A DNA stretch of 64,000 bases from an uncultured bacterium (lineage in GTDB: Bacteria; Verrucomicrobiota; Lentisphaeria; Victivallales; UBA1829): NCBI GenBank assembly GCA_902780135.1, contig CACZEK010000001.1, positions 1 to 64,000 on the forward strand, written 5' to 3'. Below the pieces are notes generated by a model. It did not search any database and was not told the DNA's origin. It worked only from the letters and a program-made list of their open reading frames with translations. A program made the position numbers and the translations under genes. Shown here piece after piece: positions 34,567 to 42,931 of this stretch (its first letter is position 1; each line of letters opens with the position of its first letter).

Positions 34567-34595
34567 TTGACAAATCCCTCCTGCGCGTGTATATT
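34567..34595 (+). promoter_or_regulatory. Promoter of the riboflavin operon
   Basis: TTGACA (34567-34572), 17-nt spacer, TATATT (34590-34595), about 30 bp before the riboswitch. Confidence 0.85.
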
Positions 34596-34627
34596 ATAAC
34601 TTGCACTTTTAACAGACACATTGCAGT

Positions 34628-34782
34628 TATTCGGGGTTTGGTGAGAATCCAGACCGGCGGTGACAGTCCGCGAACCGGCGCAAGCCGGCCGACGTGGTGG
34701 AATCCCACGACCGACGGTGAACGGACCGCACGCATGCGCAAACCGGCGCGGCGGGCGGCGAGGCAGTCCGGATGAGAGAATC
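34628..34782 (+). promoter_or_regulatory. FMN riboswitch (RFN element)
   Basis: The conserved segments appear in order: TTCGGGGTTTGGTGAGAATC, AGACCGGCGGTGACAGTCCG, CGAACCGG, GTGGTGGAATCCCACGACCG, ACGGTGAA and CAGTCCGGATGAGAGAA. Between them lie complementary stems, including one extended G/C-rich arm near 34724-34762. Bound FMN should reduce expression of ribBA and the genes behind it. About 70 nt separate it from the ribBA ATG, so either terminator formation or occlusion of the start is possible. Confidence 0.93.
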
Positions 34783-34854
34783 ATTGCAGCGTCGCAGCAT
34801 GTTCTTTAGGCGAAGCTCCCGATACCGCAGAACAACTTACGAGGTCAATCGAGA

Positions 34855-36045
34855 ATGGACAGCAGGTTCGACACCGTGGAAAGCGTCCTGGAGGACGTGC
34901 GCGCAGGCCGGCTCGTGATCGTCACGGACGACGAGAAACGCGAGAACGAAGGCGATCTGGTGTGCGCGGCGGAAAAGATCACGCCGGAACATGTGAATTT
35001 CATGATCACCCATGCGCGCGGGCTCGTGTGCGCCCCGATCACCGAGGCTCGGGCGAAGGAACTCGGCATCTACCGCGCGCCCTCCACCGACCACTTCAAG
35101 ACGGCGTTCACCGAGAGCGTCGACGTGCTGACCGGGACGACCGGCATCAGCGCGTCCGACCGCGCCGCCACGATCAAAGCCCTGCTCGACCCGGCGGCGA
35201 AACGCGAAGACTTCGGCATCCCCGGGCACGTGTTCCCCATCGCGGCGCGTCCCGGCGGCGTGCTCCAGCGCACCGGGCACACGGAGGCGTCCGTGGACCT
35301 GGCGCGCCTCGCCGGGCTCCAGCCCGCGGCGGTCATCTGCGAGATCACGAAGGACGACGGCACGATGGCGCGCCTGGACGACCTGGCGGCGTTCAAGGAG
35401 AGGTTCGGGCTGAAGCTCTGCTCCATCGCGTCGCTCATCGAATACCGCCGCAAAAAGGAAAAGCTCGTGGAGAAGGAACTCTGCGTGAAGCTCCCGACCG
35501 CGTACGGCGACTTCATGCTCCACATGTTCCGCTCCAAGCTCGACGGCGCGTGCCATCTGGCGCTGACCCACGGCGACGTCGCCGCCGCAAAGTCCGTGCT
35601 GGTCCGCATGCACAGCGAATGCCTCACGGGCGACGTCTTCGGCTCCATGCGCTGCGACTGCGGCGACCAGCTCCACACGGCGATGCGCATGATCGCGAAG
35701 GAGGGCGCGGGCGTGCTCGTCTATCTGCGCCAGGAAGGGCGCGGCATCGGACTGGCGAACAAGCTCCGCGCGTACAAGCTCCAGGAGGAGGGCTGCGACA
35801 CGGTCGAGGCGAACATCCGCCTCGGATTCCCGCCCGACCTCCGCGAATACGGCATCGGCGCGCAGATCCTGCTCGACCTCGGCGTGAAGCATCTGCGTCT
35901 GCTCACGAACAACCCGATGAAGGTGGTCGGCATCGACGGCTACGGGCTCGTCATCGACGAACGCGTCCCTATCGTGATCGAACCTGGCGAATACAACAGA
36001 CACTACCTGGACACGAAACGCGAGAAGATGGGGCATCTGATCTGA
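34855..36045 (+). CDS. ribBA: Bifunctional 3,4-dihydroxy-2-butanone-4-phosphate synthase / GTP cyclohydrolase II
   Basis: 396 residues, the usual length of the fusion. Residues 1 to about 200 are the RibB part, with the acidic metal loop [22 protein letters not shown] and [16 protein letters not shown]. Residues 205-396 are the RibA part, with the zinc site [17 protein letters not shown] and [11 protein letters not shown], then [16 protein letters not shown]. The two activities supply both precursors of the riboflavin ring from ribulose 5-phosphate and GTP. It is controlled by the FMN riboswitch upstream and followed by ribH after 70 bp. Confidence 0.96.
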   Translation: MDSRFDTVESVLEDVRAGRLVIVTDDEKRENEGDLVCAAEKITPEHVNFMITHARGLVCAPITEARAKELGIYRAPSTDHFKTAFTESVDVLTGTTGISASDRAATIKALLDPAAKREDFGIPGHVFPIAARPGGVLQRTGHTEASVDLARLAGLQPAAVICEITKDDGTMARLDDLAAFKERFGLKLCSIASLIEYRRKKEKLVEKELCVKLPTAYGDFMLHMFRSKLDGACHLALTHGDVAAAKSVLVRMHSECLTGDVFGSMRCDCGDQLHTAMRMIAKEGAGVLVYLRQEGRGIGLANKLRAYKLQEEGCDTVEANIRLGFPPDLREYGIGAQILLDLGVKHLRLLTNNPMKVVGIDGYGLVIDERVPIVIEPGEYNRHYLDTKREKMGHLI

Positions 36046-36115
36046 CCCGCCGCCGCAAAAACCGAAACGAACTGAATTCACAACAAAAAAACAACATACA
36101 TCAGGAGAAACCATC

Positions 36116-36592
36116 ATGGAAAAAGACGAACTCACCGTACTGGAAGGCAACCTCAGCGCAGCCGGCCTCAAAATCGCCGTCGTGTGCGCACGCTTCAACG
36201 AATTCTTCGTCTCCAAACTCTTCAGCGGCGCGGTCGACGCAATTGTCCGCCACGGCGGCAGCCGCGCGAACATCACGCAGGCATGGGTCCCCGGCTCCTT
36301 CGAGCTCCCGTTCGCCGTCGCCAAGCTCGCGAAGAGCGGCAAGTTCGACGCCGTGATCGCGCTCGGCGTGGTCATCCAGGGCGCCACCGCCCACGCCTCC
36401 ACCATATACAGCCAGGTCTCGAAATCCCTCGCCCAGATCGGCATGGAGTCCGGCGTCCCGGTCATCTACGGCGTCGTCACGGTCGAAAACATCGAGCAGG
36501 CGATCGAACGCTCCGGCACCAAGGCGGGCAACCGCGGCGCGGACGCCGCCGTCGCCGCGATCGAAATGGCGAACCTGAACAAGAAGCTCTGA
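36116..36592 (+). CDS. ribH: 6,7-dimethyl-8-ribityllumazine synthase
   Basis: 158 residues, normal for the subunit that builds pentamers or 60-mer shells. Motifs are VVCARFNEFFVSKLFSGAVD at the N-terminus, VPGSFELPFAVAKLA, the substrate loop ALGVVIQGATAHAST (family GVVIRGxTxH) and GVVTVENIEQAIERSGTKAG with GNRGADAA. The enzyme condenses the ribA- and ribB-derived precursors to lumazine. ACAGGAG-like AGGAGAAACC precedes the ATG. It is in the riboswitch operon, before nusB, a common gene order. Confidence 0.96.
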   Translation: MEKDELTVLEGNLSAAGLKIAVVCARFNEFFVSKLFSGAVDAIVRHGGSRANITQAWVPGSFELPFAVAKLAKSGKFDAVIALGVVIQGATAHASTIYSQVSKSLAQIGMESGVPVIYGVVTVENIEQAIERSGTKAGNRGADAAVAAIEMANLNKKL

Positions 36593-36648
36593 GCCTGCCG
36601 TTTCCCTTTTCTCCTTCTCCAGAATCCAGCCCACATACCGAACCAGCG

Positions 36649-37212
36649 ATGAACACAGAATCTGATTTTGAACACGAAGCCGGAGACGCCGCCCCGGAAA
36701 AACACGCCCCGAACGGCAAAAAATCGCATCAGCCGCAGTTCCAGCCGCACCAGCACTTCAAACGCCTCGGCCGCGAACTCGCGATGCAGTATCTTTTCGA
36801 ATGCGATCTGCGTGCCAGCGTGACCGAACCGAACACGATGGAGGATTTCTGGGAGCAGGCCGAGGAATCCGGGGAATTCCCCGATCCGCGCGTCTTCCGC
36901 CGCGCCAGGGCCTACGCCGAAAACCTCATCGCCCACGTGCAGGCAAACGACGACGAGATCACCGACCTCCTCGGCAGGTTCTCCGAAAAATGGGACGTGG
37001 AACGCATGTCCGCCGTGGACCGCAACATCATGAAGGCGGCGGTGGCGGAAATGCTGTACTGCCCGGACATCCCGCACCTCGTGAGCATCGACGAGGCGAT
37101 CGAGATCTCCAGGGATTTCAGCGACGAGAAGTCGGGCGTCTTCATCAACGGCATCCTGAACGGCATCAAGAACGAGATCGAAAAGAGGCCCGCGGGCGGC
37201 AAAACGGAGTAA
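36649..37212 (+). CDS. nusB: Transcription antitermination factor NusB
   Basis: 187 residues from ATG 36649; the first 35 residues are a polar, low-complexity extension (PEKHAPNGKKSHQPQFQPHQ) before the family core. The core holds LGRELAMQYLFECDL, WDVERMSAVDRNIMKAAVAE, DIPHLVSIDEAIEISRDFSD and FINGILNGI, all NusB signatures. NusB pairs with NusE (S10) on boxA RNA to prevent premature stop of rRNA transcription. Its place behind ribH is widespread in bacteria. It ends 6 bp before ftsY. Confidence 0.93.
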   Translation: MNTESDFEHEAGDAAPEKHAPNGKKSHQPQFQPHQHFKRLGRELAMQYLFECDLRASVTEPNTMEDFWEQAEESGEFPDPRVFRRARAYAENLIAHVQANDDEITDLLGRFSEKWDVERMSAVDRNIMKAAVAEMLYCPDIPHLVSIDEAIEISRDFSDEKSGVFINGILNGIKNEIEKRPAGGKTE

Positions 37213-37218
37213 CGGAAC

Positions 37219-38166
37219 ATGTTTTCCATCTTCTCCAAATTCAAAAACGGCCTTCAGAAGACCGCGGTCGCCGTCAACCGGAAAATATCCGGGCTCTTCA
37301 CCGGAAACCGCGAGTGGACCGAGGAGGATTTCGCCGAACTCGAAAAGACGCTGATCGGCACCGACCTCGGCATGTCCGCCTCCCGCACCATCGTGCAGAA
37401 CATCCGCGAACGCTACAAGCTCGGCGAGCTCAAGTCGTCCGACGACATCTCCCGCGTCGCCGCCGCCGAACTGAAGAAGATCCTCTCCGAAGGCGCGCGC
37501 CCTATGCGGAAAAACCCGGACGGCGTGACCGTGCTCCTCTTCGTCGGCGTGAACGGCAGCGGCAAGACCACCACCATCGGCAAGCTCGCCGCCGCTCTCA
37601 CCCAGGACGGCAGCCGCGTCATGCTCGGCGCGTGCGACACCTTCCGCGCCGCCGCCGTCGAACAGCTCGCGCTGTGGGCGGAACGCACCGGCAGCCAGAT
37701 CGTCGCGGCGAAACAGGGCGCGGACCCCGCGTCCGTGGCGTTCGACGCCGTGAAGTCCGCCGTCGCGAAGGGCGTGGACTACCTGCTCATCGACACCGCG
37801 GGACGCCAGCAGAACCGCAAAAACCTCATGGACGAGCTGGCGAAAGTCACGCGCATCATCAACAAGGTCCTGCCCGGCGCGCCCCACGAGACCATCCTCA
37901 CCATCGACGCCAGCCACGGCAGCAATTCCATCACCCAGGCGCGCGAATTCGCCTCCATCTCCGGCGCCTCCGCCATGGTCCTCACCAAAATGGACGGCAC
38001 CGGAAAGGGCGGAGCCGCCTGCGCCGCCCAGCGCGAATTCGGCCTGCCCATCCTCTTCGTCGGACTCGGCGAACAGCCGGACGACCTCCAGGTCTTCGAC
38101 CCGGAGACCTACGCGAACGCGATCTTCCCGCCGGACGCCGGCGCCGCGGCGGAATCCGAACCGTAA
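37219..38166 (+). CDS. ftsY: Signal recognition particle receptor FtsY
   Basis: 315 residues, a short form without the long acidic A domain. The NG domain is complete: GVNGSGKTTTIGKLAAAL (P-loop), DTFRAAAVEQLALWAER, DTAGRQQNRKNLMDEL, TKMDGTGKGGAAC and the C-terminal GLGEQPDDLQVFDPE. FtsY docks ribosome-SRP complexes at the membrane. AACGGAAC lies before the ATG, 6 bp after the nusB stop. Confidence 0.96.
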   Translation: MFSIFSKFKNGLQKTAVAVNRKISGLFTGNREWTEEDFAELEKTLIGTDLGMSASRTIVQNIRERYKLGELKSSDDISRVAAAELKKILSEGARPMRKNPDGVTVLLFVGVNGSGKTTTIGKLAAALTQDGSRVMLGACDTFRAAAVEQLALWAERTGSQIVAAKQGADPASVAFDAVKSAVAKGVDYLLIDTAGRQQNRKNLMDELAKVTRIINKVLPGAPHETILTIDASHGSNSITQAREFASISGASAMVLTKMDGTGKGGAACAAQREFGLPILFVGLGEQPDDLQVFDPETYANAIFPPDAGAAAESEP

Positions 38167-38193
38167 CATCAAGCCGGAACCACGGAGTTCATC

Positions 38194-39480
38194 ATGCACT
38201 TATCCGTCAGACACTCGCAGATCAACGGCGAAACCGCCGTCCCGGGATCCAAGTCCCATACCATCCGCGCACTCGCCATCGCCTCCCTCGCGAAAGGCTC
38301 CTCCATCATCAAGGCGCCGCTCGTCTCCGACGACACCCTCTCCTGCCTCTCCGCCGCATGCGCCCTCGGAGCCTGGGTCCGCCGCGGCGACGATTCCATG
38401 TGGCAGGTCATCGGGACCGGCGGACGCATGATCGAACCGGCGCGCCCCCTGAACATGGGCAACTCCGGCACCGGACTGCGCATCTTCAGCGCGCTCGCGG
38501 CGCTCTCCGCCTCCCCGATCTCGTTCGGCGGCGACGAATCCCTGCAGAACCGTCCGATGATGCCGCTTCTCTCCGCGCTGAACGACCTCGGAGCCAAGAC
38601 CGAATCCGCCGACGGGCACTGCCCCCTGACGGTCACGGGGCCCATCCGCGGCGGCGAAACGTCCGTCGACGGCACCTCCTCCCAGTACCTCTCCGCGCTC
38701 CTGCTCGCCGCCCCCCTCGCCGAAGGCGACACCATCCTGAACGTCCCCTTCCTGAACGAGGTCCCCTACGTCGAAATGACGCTCGCCTGGCTGAAACGCC
38801 AGTGCATCAACGTGAAATACAACAAGAACTACACGCGCTTCCACGTGGTCGGCGGACAGCAGTTCAAGCCGTTCAACGAGACCATCCCCGCCGACTTCTC
38901 CACCGCGGCGTTCCCGCTGGCGGCCGCTGTCGTGACCGGCGGCGGCATCCTGATCCGCAACCTCGATTTCAACGACCCCCAGGGCGACAAGGCGTTCGTC
39001 GAACTCGCCCGGCGCATGGGCGCGAAGATCGAGACCGGCCCCGGATTCGCCCGCGTGAAGCCCGGCCCCGTGAAACTCCACGCCGCCGAACTCGACCTGA
39101 ACTCCACGCCCGACCTCCTGCCGGTCCTCTCCGTCGTGGCGGCGTGCGCCGACGGCATCACCGTGCTGAAGAACGTGGCGCAGGCGCGCCTGAAGGAGAC
39201 CGACCGCATCGCCGTCATGGCGCACGAACTCTCGAAAATGGGAATCCAGGTCGAGGAATTCGAGGACGGCATGGCGATCACCGGCGGCAAGCTCAGGCCC
39301 GCCCACGTCGACAGTTTCCGTGACCACCGCGTGGCGATGTCGCTCGCCATCGCGGGAATGACCTGCGACGCGGACGAGGAGGAGCCGACCCTGATCGACT
39401 CCGCGGAGTGCATCGGCGTCACCTACCCGACGTTCGTCGACGACTTCACCAGGCTCGGCGCCGGATTCTTCGTCGTCTGA
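38194..39480 (+). CDS. aroA: 3-phosphoshikimate 1-carboxyvinyltransferase (EPSP synthase)
   Basis: 428 residues. Family motifs are GSKSHTIRALAIASLAKG (Ser-His in place of the usual SKSxTNR), LNMGNSGTGLRIFSALAAL, RPMMPLLSALNDLGAK, SSQYLSALLLAAPLA, DFSTAAFPLAAAVV and LKETDRIAVMAHELSKMG, ending DHRVAMSLAIAG. The enzyme joins shikimate 3-phosphate and phosphoenolpyruvate in aromatic amino acid synthesis. It is 27 bp after ftsY and probably the last gene of the riboswitch operon. Confidence 0.94.
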   Translation: MHLSVRHSQINGETAVPGSKSHTIRALAIASLAKGSSIIKAPLVSDDTLSCLSAACALGAWVRRGDDSMWQVIGTGGRMIEPARPLNMGNSGTGLRIFSALAALSASPISFGGDESLQNRPMMPLLSALNDLGAKTESADGHCPLTVTGPIRGGETSVDGTSSQYLSALLLAAPLAEGDTILNVPFLNEVPYVEMTLAWLKRQCINVKYNKNYTRFHVVGGQQFKPFNETIPADFSTAAFPLAAAVVTGGGILIRNLDFNDPQGDKAFVELARRMGAKIETGPGFARVKPGPVKLHAAELDLNSTPDLLPVLSVVAACADGITVLKNVAQARLKETDRIAVMAHELSKMGIQVEEFEDGMAITGGKLRPAHVDSFRDHRVAMSLAIAGMTCDADEEEPTLIDSAECIGVTYPTFVDDFTRLGAGFFVV

Positions 39481-39838
39481 GATAACGCAAAACTCTTTCT
39501 CCGATCTCCCGGCACGGCTCCCGCGAAGGCTCCGTTTCCCCGGGAGTTTCCCGTTTTCAGAGACGAACCGTCCCGGAAGAGGCGATGCGTTTGCCCCGGA
39601 ACGGAAGCGGTAAAAACATTATTTGTTTTTTTCGTGACAGACTGTTTTGCGGCAACCGTTTTTTCATGCCGGATCGCCGTATGCCCGTCAAATACGGGAA
39701 TATGTAACACCAGAAGACCGTGATTGATTTTATCGTGACGATACCGTCCCGCGATTCCGTTTTCCATCCGAAAAAGTCGGCGGCGTCTTTCCCGGAAACC
39801 TTTTTTCCGTTTTTTTTGCAAAAAAAGATTGTTTCGAT
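39481..39838. other. Intergenic region after aroA
   Basis: 358 bp. A possible long-looped stem (TCTCCCGG near 39505 with CCGGGAG near 39540, then GTTTCCC) could end the aroA transcript, but there is no T-run. No gene supported. Confidence 0.4.
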
Positions 39839-39867
39839 TTGCAATAATATTTGACAGGATGTATATT
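39839..39867 (+). promoter_or_regulatory. Promoter for the MarR-type gene
   Basis: TTGCAA (39839-39844), 17-nt spacer, TATATT (39862-39867), 50 bp before ATG 39917. Confidence 0.7.
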
Positions 39868-39916
39868 ATTCCATTCCTGCAAGTTTCCCCCTTCGAATCA
39901 AACCGGAGTCCTTATC

Positions 39917-40360
39917 ATGGCAAATTCCGATCCCGCGATCCTCAGAAAAACGGTTTCGAGGCTCTACGACGCATTCCGCGAAGCAGCCGAAACCGTCGGC
40001 AACATATCTTCCGTCGACGTCAGCATCCGCCAGCATCAGACGATGTCTCTGGTCTGCCGTCTGACCGAAGAGAAGCCGAACGGCGTCACGCTGAAGGAGC
40101 TTGCGGAAGCCATGAAGCTCGCCCCGGCGACCGTGTCCGAGCTCGTCGAATCCCTCGTGAAGAAGAATTTCCTCCAGCGCGTGCAGAACCCGGAAGACCG
40201 CCGCGCCGTGCAGATCACGCTCACGGACCACGGCCAGATGATGCTGGACCAGTGCATCAAGTGCGTCGACAGCCTCTGCGACAAGCTTCTCTCCGACCTC
40301 TCCGCGTCCGAGCGCACCGCCATGCTCGCCGCCCTGACGAAGATCACGACCAGGCTCTGA
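39917..40360 (+). CDS. MarR-family transcriptional regulator
   Basis: 147 residues from ATG 39917, with CCGGAG upstream; a start at 39851 would lie within the promoter. A winged helix-turn-helix is clear: VTLKELAEAMKLAPATVSELVESLVKKNFLQRV, in segments VTLKELAEAMKLAPATVSEL (recognition helix) and NPEDRRAVQITLTDHG (wing with the conserved D-R-R). Helices at both ends form the dimer interface. No divergently placed target gene is evident, and no palindromic operator stands out. It is monocistronic with a strong terminator. Confidence 0.92.
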   Translation: MANSDPAILRKTVSRLYDAFREAAETVGNISSVDVSIRQHQTMSLVCRLTEEKPNGVTLKELAEAMKLAPATVSELVESLVKKNFLQRVQNPEDRRAVQITLTDHGQMMLDQCIKCVDSLCDKLLSDLSASERTAMLAALTKITTRL

Positions 40361-40388
40361 CTGACCTCCGCGACTCCGATCCCCGATC

Positions 40389-40417
40389 GCCCGGCATTGT
40401 TCGCCGGGCTTTTTTTT
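40389..40417 (+). terminator. Rho-independent terminator after the MarR-type gene
   Basis: Perfect stem GCCCGGC (40389-40395) with GCCGGGC (40403-40409), 7-nt loop and eight T residues. Confidence 0.9.
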
Positions 40418-40587
40418 CAGACCGGAATCCGTCCGTCCCGCCGCCGGAACGAAGCCCCCCCCGGGACCGCGCCGGGCTCCGCCGGATTCTGTTCCGCGGG
40501 GACCGCGCCGGAGGGGGCGTCGCCGGAAGGAACGTGGTTTTTCCCTGTCCGCAGGACGGCAAAACCGGGGTATTTTCATGATTCCGT

Positions 40588-40616
40588 TTGTATTTCAGGG
40601 AAACGGATGGTATATT
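40588..40616 (+). promoter_or_regulatory. Promoter for the GT39-like gene pair
   Basis: TTGTAT (40588-40593), 17-nt spacer, TATATT (40611-40616). It sets the start of the following gene at 40705, leaving a leader of about 80 nt. Confidence 0.7.
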
Positions 40617-40704
40617 ATTTAGAATATTCATCTTCAGGACCGCGGCGGAAGACGGATTCGTTTTCCGCGGCTCCTCTGCGGCAAAGAACATTTCGAACGA
40701 CAAA

Positions 40705-41469
40705 ATGCCTGACAACAGCCTGACAACAAAGCATCGGAAATACAGAGCGCTTTTGTGCATCGCCCTTTTGATCTATGCGACCGCGCTGCTGGTCAGAGCG
40801 ACGAAAATAACGCTGGACCCGGCGCTGGAAAGAGACGCCGGCGTCTATCTTTCCTGGGTGGAACACTGGACCGCGACGGGCGACTATTTCTACTCGTTCT
40901 TCGGCAGAGTCGGCCTTGTGCCGCCGCTTTCGCTCTGGCTGATCAAAACCCTGAAGCTGACCGGATTCAGCACGGAGATCGCGGGCAGGTCCATATCCAT
41001 GTTCCTCGGCTCCCTGCTGCCCGTCGTCGGCTTCTTCTTCGCCTGGCGGATCTGCCGGAACATCCGCATCGCCCTGCTGGCTGCGCTGGTGCTGATCCTG
41101 CATCCCAACCTGGTGGAGTATTCCTGCCAGCCGTTGCGGGAGAGCTGCTATGCCTTTTTCAACTGCATCCTCCTTTTCACGTTCATGGAGGCGGTCAGGA
41201 AAACCACCGTTTTCAACTGGGCGGCATGCGGCGTCGCCCTTTCCCTGACGGCGTACACCAGGTTCGAGGCGCTGGAATTCATCCTTTTCGCGCCGCTCCT
41301 GCTGGCGGCCCTGTGCTGGTTCAGGAAAATGAACTGGAAAGATGCGATCCGCAGCACCGCGGTCTTCTATTTCTTTTTCTGCCTCGCCTCCGTCCTTCTT
41401 CTCGCGTGCGTGGAGTTTGACAGCAGGTTCTTCCTCCGTCCGCTGGAGCATATCGCCCAGATCTTCTGA
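40705..41469 (+). CDS. Integral membrane glycosyltransferase, GT39-like, N-terminal part
   Basis: 254 residues from ATG 40705. About six or seven membrane helices. After helix 1 comes LERDAGVYLSWVEHW, which resembles the acidic catalytic loop of ArnT/PMT-type GT-C enzymes (D-E/D-x-x-Y). These use polyprenyl-phosphate sugars at the outer face of the membrane. The chain stops after IEHIAQIF-type end (RPLEHIAQIF), well short of the usual 450-600 residues. The gene 38 bp downstream adds further membrane helices, so the two may act as a split enzyme or derive from one by a break. It has its own promoter. Confidence 0.65.
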   Translation: MPDNSLTTKHRKYRALLCIALLIYATALLVRATKITLDPALERDAGVYLSWVEHWTATGDYFYSFFGRVGLVPPLSLWLIKTLKLTGFSTEIAGRSISMFLGSLLPVVGFFFAWRICRNIRIALLAALVLILHPNLVEYSCQPLRESCYAFFNCILLFTFMEAVRKTTVFNWAACGVALSLTAYTRFEALEFILFAPLLLAALCWFRKMNWKDAIRSTAVFYFFFCLASVLLLACVEFDSRFFLRPLEHIAQIF

Positions 41470-41507
41470 ACAGTCCCAAGCCATCCGCAAAACATCCCGG
41501 AGACCCC

Positions 41508-42845
41508 ATGTCCGACCTGCTGGAAACATTTGAAAAAATCCCCAAGGGGATCAACATCATCGTCTTCATCTGGGCGATGATCGGGCTGCTTCTGCTTTTC
41601 AGGGACCCGAGGTTCAGAAAGGGAACGGGCTTTTACGTCTTCCTGGCGATGATCGGCTTCATGAGCGCATGGAGAATCCTGTTCCGGATCGCGACGTCGA
41701 GATACGCGTCCGGGCTGATTCTTCCGTGCGTCGTGCTCGCCTCGTATTTCCTTTACAACTCCGGGAAAAGGCGCCACGGGCTCGTCCGGCTCGTCCTGTA
41801 CGGCGCGATCGCGTGCTCGTGGTTCATCCTTCTGAAAATGAACGTCGATTCCATGACGCGGAACGAGAGCGGCTATGTCATCGCGGAGGTCTTCCGGGGG
41901 ATCGACGCGACACGCGGGAGCTATGAGTTCCGGGCGCCGTGGAAGGATTACGGCAGAATCTACTACGCCAGCCACCTGGGCGACAAGATCCGTGCCGTCA
42001 ACAAAAAAGACGTCGCCCCCTATGTCTTCAACTTCAGCGACGTGTACGCGGACGCCGTCCTGAACGTCGAGAGCAGGACCATCGTCGACGACGACCGGCT
42101 CATGTACGAGCTCAAAAACAACCAGACGCAGCTCGTTTCCCTGGTCGAAGAGGACAAAATGGACAAAAAGCAGCTCGTCTTCCTTCTTTCCTCCGGCAAC
42201 AGCTGCGTCCCGGTCCCCGAGCACCGGGTCCCTCCGTACCGCCCGAATCTGCTGGACAACGGCGACCTGGAGCTTGCCGACACCCCGGAGGAATCCCGCG
42301 CCAAGATCAATGCGCATCTCGCGGGACATGCCGTGCCCGGGGATGCGGACGATCCGGTCCTGACGCCCCGCAACGCGTTTTTTTCCGCCGGGGCCGGCAT
42401 GACGTCCCGTCTTGAGTTCGGCACGTCGGCGGATTCCCCGATCGACGGAAACCGCTCCGCATGGATCCGCGTCACGCCGGAAAAGGAACGCGACTCCTAC
42501 GATTTCGAACCGTATTCCATGGACGGCACGGCGTTTCTGATGTTCGACCAGAAATTTACGGACGGAAAATACGAGTATTCCGTGCTCGTGAAAGGAAAAA
42601 CGGGCACGGAAATCTGTCTCTTCCGCGAGTTTCCCGGGGACGGCGGCGGGGCCCGGCCCGTCCGCATCGCGACCGCGACGTTCACGATCCCGGACAGAAG
42701 ACTGTTCCGGATCACGGCGCATTTCACCGTTGACGGCCTGAACGGGGACGGCTTTTTCCGGGTGGGCGTTTCCGTCCGGGACGGCGAGGCGTTTTTCGAC
42801 GATTTCTCGCTGACGCGGACGTCCGGCGCATCGAAGGCGGACTGA
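41508..42845 (+). CDS. Membrane protein with large soluble C-terminal region, partner of GT39-like gene
   Basis: 445 residues. Residues 15-110 carry about four membrane helices (INIIVFIWAMIGLLLLF, LILPCVVLASYFLY, GAIACSWFILL). The rest is soluble and beta-rich: about 135-235 has the pattern of the soluble end of GT-C proteins (WKDYGRIYYASHLGDKIRAV), and 245-440 resembles a jelly-roll module (NLLDNGDLELADT, then DSYDFEPYSMDGTAFLMFDQ). GGAG lies seven bases before its ATG, so it is translated on its own. Spacing and topology suggest it completes the upstream enzyme. No named family is assigned. Confidence 0.55.
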   Translation: MSDLLETFEKIPKGINIIVFIWAMIGLLLLFRDPRFRKGTGFYVFLAMIGFMSAWRILFRIATSRYASGLILPCVVLASYFLYNSGKRRHGLVRLVLYGAIACSWFILLKMNVDSMTRNESGYVIAEVFRGIDATRGSYEFRAPWKDYGRIYYASHLGDKIRAVNKKDVAPYVFNFSDVYADAVLNVESRTIVDDDRLMYELKNNQTQLVSLVEEDKMDKKQLVFLLSSGNSCVPVPEHRVPPYRPNLLDNGDLELADTPEESRAKINAHLAGHAVPGDADDPVLTPRNAFFSAGAGMTSRLEFGTSADSPIDGNRSAWIRVTPEKERDSYDFEPYSMDGTAFLMFDQKFTDGKYEYSVLVKGKTGTEICLFREFPGDGGGARPVRIATATFTIPDRRLFRITAHFTVDGLNGDGFFRVGVSVRDGEAFFDDFSLTRTSGASKAD

Positions 42846-42856
42846 ACATTCCCGCC

Positions 42857-42884
42857 TTGTATTTTCGCCGTTTTCGGGTATATT
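42857..42884 (+). promoter_or_regulatory. Promoter for uxaC
   Basis: TTGTAT (42857-42862), 16-nt spacer, TATATT (42879-42884), 48 bp before ATG 42932. Confidence 0.65.
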
Positions 42885-42931
42885 ATTTCCGCATGCTCGA
42901 CAATCAAACAATCCACAGGAAAGGATTCGCC

